Source of the DNA: Planctomycetota bacterium | GTDB lineage: Bacteria > Planctomycetota > Phycisphaerae > Phycisphaerales > UBA1924 | Assembly: GCA_020831805.1 (NCBI GenBank) | Contig: JAFIFX010000004.1 | Location: 124,001-188,000, forward strand | Length of the DNA stretch: 64,000 nt | Direction of reading: 5' to 3' | In this document: one piece after another, positions 8,711 to 16,431 of the stretch | Layout: each line of letters starts with the position of its first letter | Position numbering within the stretch: the first letter of the stretch is position 1 | The notes under the pieces: generated by a model | The model's database searches: none | What the model was told of the DNA's origin: nothing | Seen by the model: only the letters and a program-made list of their open reading frames with translations | Position numbers and translations under genes: made by a program

Positions 8711-9064
8711 TCACCTCGGCTCGCCCACCAGCACCCGCACCGGCTCGCCGCCCATCTCCCCCGCCAGCACCGCCAGCCCGCGCCCCATGCCGAGCCGCGC
8801 TCGCTTGCGCCGCGAGCCGAACAGCTTCTCCGACTCGGTCCTTCCCAGCGCCGCCATGACGCGCCCCATCAGCCCGCCTACCTGCTCGACCCGCACCACC
8901 ACATCCACCGCGCGCGTCTTGGTGATCTGCACCCCCACCCGCACCGGCTCGCCCGCACCCGCCACGATGCCCGCCGCCTCGATCGCTTTGGCCCACTCCC
9001 GGGGCGCGTAGCCCCCGTCCTGGTTGTAGCGGATCACCCGGAGATGACGCAGCGTCCCGCTCAT
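8711..9064 (-). CDS. Conserved-looking hypothetical protein
   Basis: 117 residues, basic, with no signal peptide or membrane segment. The sequence alternates charged and hydrophobic residues (VRVGVQITKTRAVDVVVRVEQVGG), compatible with a small alpha/beta fold. I do not recognise a family. The gene is transcribed divergently from the glycosyltransferase at 9083, with only 18 bases between the two starts, so the two probably share a promoter region. This reading frame is preferred over overlapping frames because it has an ATG facing the divergent gene and a balanced amino-acid composition. Confidence 0.55.
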   Translation of the reverse strand: MSGTLRHLRVIRYNQDGGYAPREWAKAIEAAGIVAGAGEPVRVGVQITKTRAVDVVVRVEQVGGLMGRVMAALGRTESEKLFGSRRKRARLGMGRGLAVLAGEMGGEPVRVLVGEPR

Positions 9065-9082
9065 CGAACTAATCTACGCCAG

Positions 9083-9976
9083 GTGACCGCCCCCCGTTCC
9101 CAGCACGACCAGACCCCGGACGCCCCGGACGCCCCGGCCGACCTGTCCGTCGCCATCGTCTGCCGGAACAACGCCGACACCATCGGCGCGGTGCTCGAAT
9201 CCGTCCGCGGCCTGGCCTCTCAGCTCGTTGTGGTCGACTCCGGCTCGACCGACGCGACGATGGACCTTGTACTCGCCTGCCGCGACTGGGCCGAGGTCGT
9301 GCTGCTCGAAACCGCCTGGCGGGGCCACATCGCCACCAAGCAGCTCGCCCTCACGGCCTGCACCCGCCGCCACGCCCTGGCCCTGGACTCCGACGAGCCC
9401 CTGACGCCCGAGCTGGCCGCGTCCGTCCGCGACGCCTGCGCCCGCGGCGTCCCCGCCGCCCGCGTCAACCGGGTCGTCGAGTACCGCGGCCGCCTGTTGA
9501 CCCACTGCTGGCAGCCCGAATGGCGCCTCCGCCTCGTCCGCACCGACCTCGTCGCCGAGGGCAAAGCCGCCTGGGGAGGGCTGGACCCGCACGACAAGCT
9601 CGAAGTCGCCCCCGGCACGCCCGTCGAGTCCCTCCGCGGCACGCTGATCCACCGCTCCTTCGCCTCCTTCGAGCAGCACCTGTCCAACCAGCTCCGCCTG
9701 CAGGCCGTCTCGGCCCGCTCGCTGCGGGACGCGGGCCGCCGGGGCCACCCGCTCCGCCTGCTGACCTCGCCGCCCGGGGCGTTTCTCAAGCAACTCATCA
9801 TCAAGGGCTCGTGGCGGGACGGTCGGGCCGGCTGGCTGGCCGCGAGCACCGCCGCCGCGGGCGCCCTGATGAAGCACATGATCCTGCTGGAACTGGCCGA
9901 CCCGCCGGCACGGGAAACCCACCCCGGGGCATCGCCAGCCCGGCCCGCAAACCCCCGCCCGGGCGGGAGTTCCTGA
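9083..9976 (+). CDS. Glycosyltransferase family 2, WaaE/KdtX-like
   Basis: 297 residues from a GTG at 9083. The GT-A fold begins with LSVAIVCRNNADTIGAVLESV and continues to VVVDSGSTDATMDL, the typical first half of family 2. The DxD-like metal site is ALDSDEPL. The region LIHRSFASFEQHLSNQ and the later GAFLKQLIIKGSWRDG match the layout of WaaE/KdtX-type transferases, which add a sugar (often glucose) to the inner core of lipopolysaccharide. A role in outer-membrane or exopolysaccharide glycan assembly is inferred. Longer in-frame readings upstream would run over the divergent gene, so the GTG start is favoured. The tail is Pro-rich. Confidence 0.8.
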   Translation: MTAPRSQHDQTPDAPDAPADLSVAIVCRNNADTIGAVLESVRGLASQLVVVDSGSTDATMDLVLACRDWAEVVLLETAWRGHIATKQLALTACTRRHALALDSDEPLTPELAASVRDACARGVPAARVNRVVEYRGRLLTHCWQPEWRLRLVRTDLVAEGKAAWGGLDPHDKLEVAPGTPVESLRGTLIHRSFASFEQHLSNQLRLQAVSARSLRDAGRRGHPLRLLTSPPGAFLKQLIIKGSWRDGRAGWLAASTAAAGALMKHMILLELADPPARETHPGASPARPANPRPGGSS

Positions 9977-10094
9977 AAACCGACGCCTATCATCCACCGA
10001 CCCGCTCCACGGCCCGACGAAGGGCCCGCGCGGTCGAAAAGTCGGAGCCGAGGAGGGCGCGGCCCTCCGGTTCGGCAGTGAACACGAGGAAAGA

Positions 10095-11822
10095 ATGATC
10101 GAAGACCCCAAGACGGCCGCCCTCGAGGACACCACCTCGGGCGAGGAAACCCAGACGAGCAACCACAACGAATCCGGCGACGAAGGCGCGACCAAGAAAC
10201 GCCGTCGGCGTCGGCGCGGCAAAAAGCCCGGCGCCGACACCGGCGCGGCCGAGACCGCCGGGTCTGACGAGTCCGCCGACGCGTCCGCGGACGACGCCAC
10301 CGGGGAATCGCCCGCCGACGACGACGGGGACGCCCCGAAGAAGAAGCGCCGGCGTCGCAAGCGCAAGGGCCAGGCCGACGCGCCGCAGGGCGACTACGAC
10401 CCCGAGACCGAGTCCGTCCCCGCCCCGCGCCGGATGACCACCAAGCCCGCCGCCGGATGGTCGGGCGAGAGCTTTGAGCTCGACAAGACCTTCGCAAGCC
10501 TGGGGCTCAAGGACGAGATCCTCGACGCCATCAAGGGCCTGGGCTTCGAGCACCCCACCAAGATCCAGTCCGAGCTGGTGCCGCTGGCTTTGACCGGCGT
10601 GGACATCCTGGGCCAGGCCAAGACCGGCACGGGCAAGACGGCCGCGTTCTCGCTGCCGCTGCTCAACATGATCCGCAAGGGCGACCGCTCGGCGGCCCTG
10701 ATCCTGGCCCCCACGCGCGAGCTGGCCGTCCAGATCAAGCAAGACTTCGACGACCTCGGCTCCAAGACCGGGCTCAAGGCCGTCGCGATCTACGGCGGGC
10801 AGTCCATCCGCGTGCAGGCCGACCGCCTGGCCAAGGGCCCGGAGATCATCGTCGGCACACCCGGCCGCATCCAGGACATGGTCCAGCGCGGCTACCTCAA
10901 CCTGCACGATGTCAAGTTCGCCGTGCTCGACGAGGTCGACCGCATGTTCGACATCGGCTTCCGCGAGGACATCCGGCGCATCCTCAAGATGTGCCCCGAG
11001 GACCGCCAGACCATCTTCGTCTCGGCCACCTTCACCGACGAGATCGAGAACCTCGCCCGTCGCTACATGCACAACCCGACCAAGCTGGTCGTGTCGTCCG
11101 GCTCGCTGACGGTCGAGCTCGTCAAGCAGGGCTATGTCACCGTCGAGCCGTGGGACAAGAAGCGCATGCTCGCCCACCTGCTCACACACGAGGAGCCCGC
11201 CCTGACCCTCGTCTTCTGCCGCATGAAGCGGACCGTCGACGATGTCGTCCGCTACCTCTCCCGCAAGAACATCGAGGCCCACGCCATCCACGGCGACATG
11301 ACCCAGGGCAAGCGCAACAGCGTGATGAACCAGTTCCGCACCGGCCAGCTCGCCGTGCTGGTCGCCTCGGACCTCGCCTCCCGCGGCATCGATGTCGAGG
11401 GCATCACCCATGTCGTCAACTACGACCTGCCCGACGACCCGGACCTCTATGTCCACCGCATCGGGCGCACCGCCCGCGCCGGGCGCGAAGGACACGCGTG
11501 GTCGCTGGTCACCCCCAAGCAGGGCCCGCTGCTGACCGACATCGAGGTCCTCGTCAACACCGAGATCGCCAGGATGGACTATCCCGACTTCGAGCCGCGC
11601 CCGCGCCCCGAAGACTGGAAGGACGAGCCCACCGGAGGCCGTCCCATCTACGAGGTCACCGGCGTTAACAAGGAATACAAGAACCGCTTCGGCGTCGAAG
11701 CCCCGCCCAAGGCCGAGTCCATGACCGACGCCCAGAAGGAATCCAAGTTCCCCGGCGGCGTCGTGCCCAGCAAGCTGCCACCCAAGCTCCTCCGCGGCAA
11801 GGCCAAAACCCGCGGCCGCTGA
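10095..11822 (+). CDS. DEAD-box ATP-dependent RNA helicase
   Basis: 575 residues. The first 120 residues are acidic and basic low-complexity sequence with KKRRRRRRGKK-type clusters, likely an RNA-binding disordered tail. The helicase core has the Q motif (GFEHPTKIQ), motif I AKTGTGKT, Ia PTRELA, GG, Ib TPGR, motif II as DEVD, motif III SAT, and motifs IV-VI ending HRIGRTARAGREG. The arrangement is that of RhlE/CsdA-type enzymes that remodel RNA and ribosome precursors. Motif II has Val instead of Ala, which keeps the Walker B acid pair. A good ribosome-binding site (GAGGAAAG) precedes the ATG. prfC follows on the same strand, separated by two hairpins. Confidence 0.93.
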   Translation: MIEDPKTAALEDTTSGEETQTSNHNESGDEGATKKRRRRRRGKKPGADTGAAETAGSDESADASADDATGESPADDDGDAPKKKRRRRKRKGQADAPQGDYDPETESVPAPRRMTTKPAAGWSGESFELDKTFASLGLKDEILDAIKGLGFEHPTKIQSELVPLALTGVDILGQAKTGTGKTAAFSLPLLNMIRKGDRSAALILAPTRELAVQIKQDFDDLGSKTGLKAVAIYGGQSIRVQADRLAKGPEIIVGTPGRIQDMVQRGYLNLHDVKFAVLDEVDRMFDIGFREDIRRILKMCPEDRQTIFVSATFTDEIENLARRYMHNPTKLVVSSGSLTVELVKQGYVTVEPWDKKRMLAHLLTHEEPALTLVFCRMKRTVDDVVRYLSRKNIEAHAIHGDMTQGKRNSVMNQFRTGQLAVLVASDLASRGIDVEGITHVVNYDLPDDPDLYVHRIGRTARAGREGHAWSLVTPKQGPLLTDIEVLVNTEIARMDYPDFEPRPRPEDWKDEPTGGRPIYEVTGVNKEYKNRFGVEAPPKAESMTDAQKESKFPGGVVPSKLPPKLLRGKAKTRGR

Positions 11823-11838
11823 TCCGCACTCCTGGAGC

Positions 11839-11875
11839 GGGGGGCTGCCAGCCCCCCGATCGGGCGAAGCCCGAT
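11839..11875. repeat. Tandem hairpin pair (REP-like or terminator)
   Basis: Two perfect hairpins lie back to back. GGGGGGCT/AGCCCCCC has a 3-base loop (11839-11857). ATCGGGC/GCCCGAT has a GAA loop (11859-11875). They sit between the helicase stop codon and prfC. No T-run follows, so a Rho-independent terminator is not certain. An intergenic repetitive element is the alternative. Confidence 0.6.
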
Positions 11876-11975
11876 GCCAAACATGTACGATCCCCAAGGC
11901 CGGGCCCCTCCCGGCCTTTCCTATGGATCCCCCGCCCCCGCCCTCCATCTCCCCGCCTCCTGCCCGAGACCGCCC

Positions 11976-13583
11976 ATGCCCCCCGCCACCCCCCCAACCC
12001 TCCCACGCCGCACCTTCGCCATCATCTCCCACCCCGACGCCGGCAAGACCACCCTGACCGAGAAGCTCCTGCTCTACGGCGGCGCGCTCGACCTCGCCGG
12101 CTCCGTCACCGCCCGCAAGCAGCAACGCGCCACCACCAGCGACTGGATGGAACTCGAAAAACAACGCGGCATCTCCATCTCCTCCACCGTCCTCCAGTTC
12201 ACCTACCAAGACACCCGCGTCAACCTCCTCGACACCCCCGGCCACAAGGACTTCTCGGAGGACACCTACCGCGTCCTCACCGCCGTCGACGCGGCCGTCA
12301 TGGTCATCGACGCCGGCAAGGGCATCGAGCCGCAGACGCGCAAGCTCTTCGAGGTCTGCCGCCAACGCGGCGTGCCCATCTTCACCTTCATGAACAAGTG
12401 CGACCGCCCGACCAAGGAGCCCCTCGAACTCTTGGACGAGCTCGAGAAGATCCTCGGCATCGGCGCCTTCCCCGTGAACTGGCCCCTGGGCAACGGCGAG
12501 GATTTTAAAGGCGTCTACGACCGGCTGACCAGGACCGTCCACCTCTTCGAACGCACCGCCCACGGCGCGTACGCGGCCCCCGTCGATGTCCGCGGCATCG
12601 ACGACCCCGCCGTCGCCGCCAAGCTCAGCCCCAGGGTCTACCAGCAGGCCCGCGACGAGATCGAGATGCTCGAAGGCGCGGGCGAACAGTTCGACGACGC
12701 CCGCGTCCTCGCCGGCGAGGTCACCCCCGTTTACTTCGGCTCGGCCGCCAACAACTTCGGCGTCCAGCTCCTCCTCGACGGCTTCCTCGAACACTCCGCC
12801 CCGCCCGGCCCCCGCAAGGCCGGCGACCGCCTGATCCAGCCCACCGAGAAAGCCTTCAGCGGCTTCGTCTTCAAGATCCAGGCCAACATGGACCCCCGCC
12901 ACCGCGACCGCATCGCCTTCGTCCGCGTCGTCTCCGGCTCGTTCACCCGCGAGATGACCGTCGTCCACACCCGCACCGGCAAGAAGATCCGCCTCTCCAA
13001 CGCCCAGAAGCTCTTCGGCCAGACACGCGAGACCGTCGAGGAGGGCGTCGCGGGCGATGTCGTCGGCATCGTCGGCCACGACATCCTCCGCATCGGCGAC
13101 ACCCTGACCGAAGACCGGTCCATCGAGTACGACGAGATCCCCCGCTTCACCCCGGAGGTCTTCGCCTACCTGCACAACCCCCAGCCGGGCAACTCCAAGA
13201 AGTTCCGCCTCGGCTTCGACCAGTTGTTGCAGGAGGGCGTGATGCAGGTCTTCATGGTGGGCACGGGCCAGGCGCAGACCCCGCTGCTCGCCGCCGTCGG
13301 CCCCCTGCAGTTCGAGGTCGTCCAGCACCGCATGCTCGCCGAGTACGGCGCGGAAAGCCGCCTCGAGCCCGCCCGCTTCAACATCGTCCGCTGGTACCGC
13401 AAGCCCGGCGCCCCCGACGACTTCAAGCCCGACATCCCCATGGACGCCAGCCTCGGCTCCGACACCGACGGCCAGCCCGTCGCCCTCTTCACCGACGAAT
13501 GGGCCCTCAAACACTTCACCCAGCGCAACCCCGGCCTGGACATCTCGGCCACGCCCTTCGGGATGTTCGCCAACGCGCCGTAA
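11976..13583 (+). CDS. prfC: Peptide chain release factor 3 (GTPase)
   Basis: 535 residues, close to the 529 of the E. coli protein. RF3 is the GTPase that recycles RF1/RF2 from the ribosome after termination. The GTPase motifs are in order: G1 (SHPDAGKTT), the switch I region (QRGISISSTV), G3 (DTPGHKDF), G4 (NKCD) and G5. Domain II and the C-terminal domain follow, with GVMQVF and the typical ending region. Upstream in-frame codons encode Pro-rich sequence within the hairpin region, so the ATG at 11976, just before the conserved RRTFAIISHPDAGKT block, is the likely start. EF-G is excluded by length and the RF3-specific insertions. Confidence 0.93.
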   Translation: MPPATPPTLPRRTFAIISHPDAGKTTLTEKLLLYGGALDLAGSVTARKQQRATTSDWMELEKQRGISISSTVLQFTYQDTRVNLLDTPGHKDFSEDTYRVLTAVDAAVMVIDAGKGIEPQTRKLFEVCRQRGVPIFTFMNKCDRPTKEPLELLDELEKILGIGAFPVNWPLGNGEDFKGVYDRLTRTVHLFERTAHGAYAAPVDVRGIDDPAVAAKLSPRVYQQARDEIEMLEGAGEQFDDARVLAGEVTPVYFGSAANNFGVQLLLDGFLEHSAPPGPRKAGDRLIQPTEKAFSGFVFKIQANMDPRHRDRIAFVRVVSGSFTREMTVVHTRTGKKIRLSNAQKLFGQTRETVEEGVAGDVVGIVGHDILRIGDTLTEDRSIEYDEIPRFTPEVFAYLHNPQPGNSKKFRLGFDQLLQEGVMQVFMVGTGQAQTPLLAAVGPLQFEVVQHRMLAEYGAESRLEPARFNIVRWYRKPGAPDDFKPDIPMDASLGSDTDGQPVALFTDEWALKHFTQRNPGLDISATPFGMFANAP

Positions 13584-13638
13584 ACCCCCGCCCCGACGGG
13601 GCGGATGTGCCGGCCACCACTCCCAACATGCAGGGTTA

Positions 13639-13667
13639 TTGCCTATCTAGTGGTTGTCCTCTATACT
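13639..13667 (+). promoter_or_regulatory. Sigma70-type promoter of the 13700 gene
   Basis: TTGCCT (13639-13644), a 17-base spacer and TATACT (13662-13667) lie about 33 bases before the ATG at 13700. A ribosome-binding site (GAAGGA) sits in between. Confidence 0.6.
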
Positions 13668-13699
13668 GACTGAGGAACACCCCAACGAAGGATGGGCTG

Positions 13700-14470
13700 A
13701 TGTCCAAGCGTCACATACTTCTCGCCCTCGGCTTGGTCGCGGTGGCTGCCGCGGTCTTCCTTGGTGCCCGCGCCGTGGCCGGGTTCGTCAAGAAGCCGGA
13801 TCGGCTGCGGCAGAACCCGACCCAGATCCCTACGCGTCTAATCGAGAATCCGTATACACCCGAAATCGTTCCGACCGATGACGCGGAACGGCGCGAGTTG
13901 CGTGAAGCGCTCGAGTCCTCCGCGTACCGCGCCCTGCTCGAAATCAACCCGACCCACCGGCCGACACCCGCCGCCGCCCGCGCCATCGCCGGCGCGTTCG
14001 CCGAGTTCGTCACCATCTGCCGGACCGGGACCCCGGAGGACCATGTCGCCATGGTCCAGTCCCGCGGCCGCGAGCCGGACAAGCGGTTCCTTGACCCCGA
14101 ACGCAGGGACCGGTTCTGGAAGAACAACACCGGCTGGGCGCGGGAAGCGCCGCTCGGCATTGATCAGATCTGGGCACGGCCCCGCTATATCCGCGGAACC
14201 GAGATCCCGGTCAACCTCACACGCATCAGTGGGGGCGGGGGAAGCATCCGTCATCTGTCAGACGGCAGGTTTCCCATCGACCAACCCCACGATCGCACCA
14301 TCTATGAACTCATCCTGCCAGCCACCCTCCCGGGCGTGGACGGCACGCTGCAGGATGGCGCGGTTGGAATCATGATCGCCAACGATGCCCCAATCGGGGG
14401 CTGGGACACGATCGGCGTGTTTTGCCTTGGTGTGCCGCAAGGCTTCATCATCTTCATGACCCCACCCTGA
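13700..14470 (+). CDS. Membrane-anchored hypothetical protein
   Basis: 256 residues with one N-terminal transmembrane helix (roughly residues 5-27, MSKRHILLALG then VAVAAAVFLG). The rest is a soluble region rich in Arg, Asp and Pro, predicted to be outside the cytoplasmic membrane. A C-terminal part ends in GVPQGFIIFMTPP. No Cys-lipobox and no known motif were seen. The gene has a good promoter and ribosome-binding site of its own and ends four bases before the pseudopilin gene at 14475, so the two are probably co-transcribed. The function is unknown. Confidence 0.65.
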   Translation: MSKRHILLALGLVAVAAAVFLGARAVAGFVKKPDRLRQNPTQIPTRLIENPYTPEIVPTDDAERRELREALESSAYRALLEINPTHRPTPAAARAIAGAFAEFVTICRTGTPEDHVAMVQSRGREPDKRFLDPERRDRFWKNNTGWAREAPLGIDQIWARPRYIRGTEIPVNLTRISGGGGSIRHLSDGRFPIDQPHDRTIYELILPATLPGVDGTLQDGAVGIMIANDAPIGGWDTIGVFCLGVPQGFIIFMTPP

Positions 14471-14474
14471 ACCC

Positions 14475-15227
14475 ATGCGTAGCCGCCACCGATCCGGGTT
14501 TACGCTCGTCGAGGTGCTCGTCTCGATCGCGGTCGTCTCGGTCCTGATATCCATCCTCCTGCCCGCACTCGGCCACGCACGCAACCGCGCCTGGCGGCTC
14601 AAGAGCGAGACCAACCTCCGCACGCTCGGGCAGTTCTTCGAGATGTATGTCAACCAGTCGGCGGGCGTCTACCCCGCGCCCGAACCAGGCCGCTTCTACA
14701 ACCACTACACCGGATTGTCCGCCACCATGCCCCACTGGCTGGCCACCCAGAACTGGCCGGCCCTCTTCGGCGAAACGCTCCGCTGGGACATGCACGAATC
14801 CATCCTGCTCTCGCCCGGCGCGACCCGCATCACGGACGGCCCCGTGCGCGTGGTGCCCTTCCCGTCTTATTGGTACTCAGCCTCCTTCCTCGGCAGCCCG
14901 ACCATCTGGTCCGGCCAGGACCTCTCCGGGCTCGACGAGCAACAGTGGAGACAACTCCGCCGCCCCGCCCGATCCCACCAGGTCCGCTCCGCTTCAAGCA
15001 AAGTCCTGCTGTGGGAGTGGGAACTGCCCTACATCCGTCGCGAGCTTTCTTTCGACGCCTCTTATAACCTCACCGAGACCGTCCCCATGCTCTTCGCCGA
15101 CGGCCATGTCGCCGGCCACATCCCCGCCGACGCAACCCCCGCCGTCCGCAACCAGGACCCCACCGCCCACGACAGCTTCCGGAACCTCCACAACACCCCC
15201 CACGGCGTGCAGGGTACGGACTACTGA
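14475..15227 (+). CDS. Type II/IV pseudopilin-like protein with prepilin cleavage motif
   Basis: 250 residues. The N terminus is a type IV prepilin leader: a short basic peptide (MRSRHRSG) cut before F, then FTLVEVLVSIAVVSVLISIL, with the conserved Glu at position 5 of the mature protein. The rest resembles the planctomycete prepilin-like proteins that carry a C-terminal sequence of the type MLFADGHVAGH. Such proteins are secreted through type II/IV-like machinery. This genome region has no other pilus genes. It directly follows the membrane-anchored unknown with a four-base gap. Confidence 0.8.
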   Translation: MRSRHRSGFTLVEVLVSIAVVSVLISILLPALGHARNRAWRLKSETNLRTLGQFFEMYVNQSAGVYPAPEPGRFYNHYTGLSATMPHWLATQNWPALFGETLRWDMHESILLSPGATRITDGPVRVVPFPSYWYSASFLGSPTIWSGQDLSGLDEQQWRQLRRPARSHQVRSASSKVLLWEWELPYIRRELSFDASYNLTETVPMLFADGHVAGHIPADATPAVRNQDPTAHDSFRNLHNTPHGVQGTDY

Positions 15228-15285
15228 AACCGACAACACAGGCGACAGGACCGGTCCGCCTGCGGATCCGGATCTACGCTCCCCC

Positions 15286-15699
15286 ATGCCCGCCCCCAAC
15301 CCGGACCGCTTCCGATCCACCCGCGCCGCACACCGCGACGAGACCGCCGAGGACTATGTCGAGGCCATCGCCCAGCTCGCCGCCGTCCACGGCCAGGCCC
15401 GGGTCAAGCACCTCGCCGAGCACATGGGCGTCTCCCATGTCACCGTCACCCGCATCGTCACCCGGCTCCAGCGCGACGGCCTGGTCACCACCGAGCCCTA
15501 CCGGCCCATCGAGCTGACCCCCAAGGGCAAGCGCATGGCCGCCGCGTCCGAGAAGCGGCACCGCATCGTGCTCGACTTCCTCATCGCCGCGGGCGTCAGC
15601 CCCAAGCAGGCCGAGATCGACGCCGAGGGCATCGAGCACCATGTCTCCCCCGCCACGCTCAAGGCCTTCGCCCGCCTGACCGAGCGCCTGGGCGAATAA
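15286..15699 (+). CDS. mntR: Manganese-responsive regulator MntR (DtxR family)
   Basis: 137 residues. The start is the ATG at 15286. A longer reading upstream only covers the pseudopilin gene in another frame. The DNA-binding domain reads ETAEDYVEAI, then VKHLAEHMGVSHVTVTRIVTRLQRDGLV. The metal-binding dimerisation part has EKRHRIVLDFL and EIDAEGIEHHVS, the pattern of MntR proteins that bind Mn(II) through His and Glu ligands. The protein lacks the SH3-like third domain of DtxR/IdeR, as MntR does. It presumably controls manganese uptake genes, none of which is in view. Confidence 0.9.
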   Translation: MPAPNPDRFRSTRAAHRDETAEDYVEAIAQLAAVHGQARVKHLAEHMGVSHVTVTRIVTRLQRDGLVTTEPYRPIELTPKGKRMAAASEKRHRIVLDFLIAAGVSPKQAEIDAEGIEHHVSPATLKAFARLTERLGE

Positions 15700-15860
15700 A
15701 GTGCCCGGCCCGAGAACCCCGCCCGGGGCCTCCCCCGCCCGCCCCCGCCCGCGCGACCCGAACCGCAGCCCAGCCCAACCCCTGACCCGCCCTCGCACCG
15801 TGCCCCGGCGTGTGTCATGGTTTCTTGCCGCCCGATTCCGGGCCGCGCAGGAACACGACC

Positions 15861-16253
15861 GTGACACGACCCCAGACCCCCGACCGACTGACCCGCGTGG
15901 TCCGACGCGACGCCGTCGCCGAAGTCTCCCTGCGCCAGCGGGTGCTCCGCGACCGCGACGCCGCCCGGCTCCGGGCCGAGCTCGTCGCCCTGCACGAGCC
16001 GGGAAACCCCCCAAGAATCATCCTCTCGCTCCGCGGCCTGTCCATGCTGGCGTCGCCGTGCATCGCCACCCTGGCCGAGCTGGCCCAGGCCCTGGCCGCC
16101 GCCGGGGGCTCGCTGGTGCTGATCAATGTCCCAGAACCAGCCGCCCGGATGCTCAAACGCACCGGCCTGGCCCGGACCCTGCCCCTGGCCCGGTCCCCGG
16201 ACCACGCCCGACGCCTGTCCATGCCCCGAAAAACCACCCATCGTGCCGCCTGA
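15861..16253 (+). CDS. STAS-domain protein, anti-sigma-factor-antagonist-like
   Basis: About 130 residues from a GTG at 15861. A STAS-like domain occupies the C-terminal two thirds: RIILSLRGLSMLASPCIATL is the central strand-turn-helix that carries the phosphorylatable Ser in SpoIIAA-type proteins. LAELAQALAAAGGSLVLI then gives the next helix and strand. The family usually binds a serine kinase/anti-sigma factor, which is not encoded nearby. An ATG at 15810 would add 17 residues that look non-conserved. It could instead be an MlaB-like STAS protein, but the Mla genes are 11 kb away. Confidence 0.6.
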   Translation: MTRPQTPDRLTRVVRRDAVAEVSLRQRVLRDRDAARLRAELVALHEPGNPPRIILSLRGLSMLASPCIATLAELAQALAAAGGSLVLINVPEPAARMLKRTGLARTLPLARSPDHARRLSMPRKTTHRAA

Positions 16254-16431
16254 CCCAATTTTCCACTTGTGCCAAGACGCGGAACCTGCCATTATGCAAG
16301 TGCGTATACCTCCCCAAAGCCCACTCGGGCGATTTTCTAGTTTCGGATTCTGATCGGCGTTCCCGTCGACTCGGCCCCATTCCGGGTTCGTTTGCGTCAT
16401 CAAGTCCATTTTTCTGAGGGACACCCAAGAC

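Noticed and set aside
9990..13514. Very long minus-strand open frame over the helicase and prfC genes
   Set aside because: It is the antisense shadow of two well-supported genes. Its composition (Gly, Ala, Val, Glu runs) has no family resemblance and its start has no ribosome-binding site.
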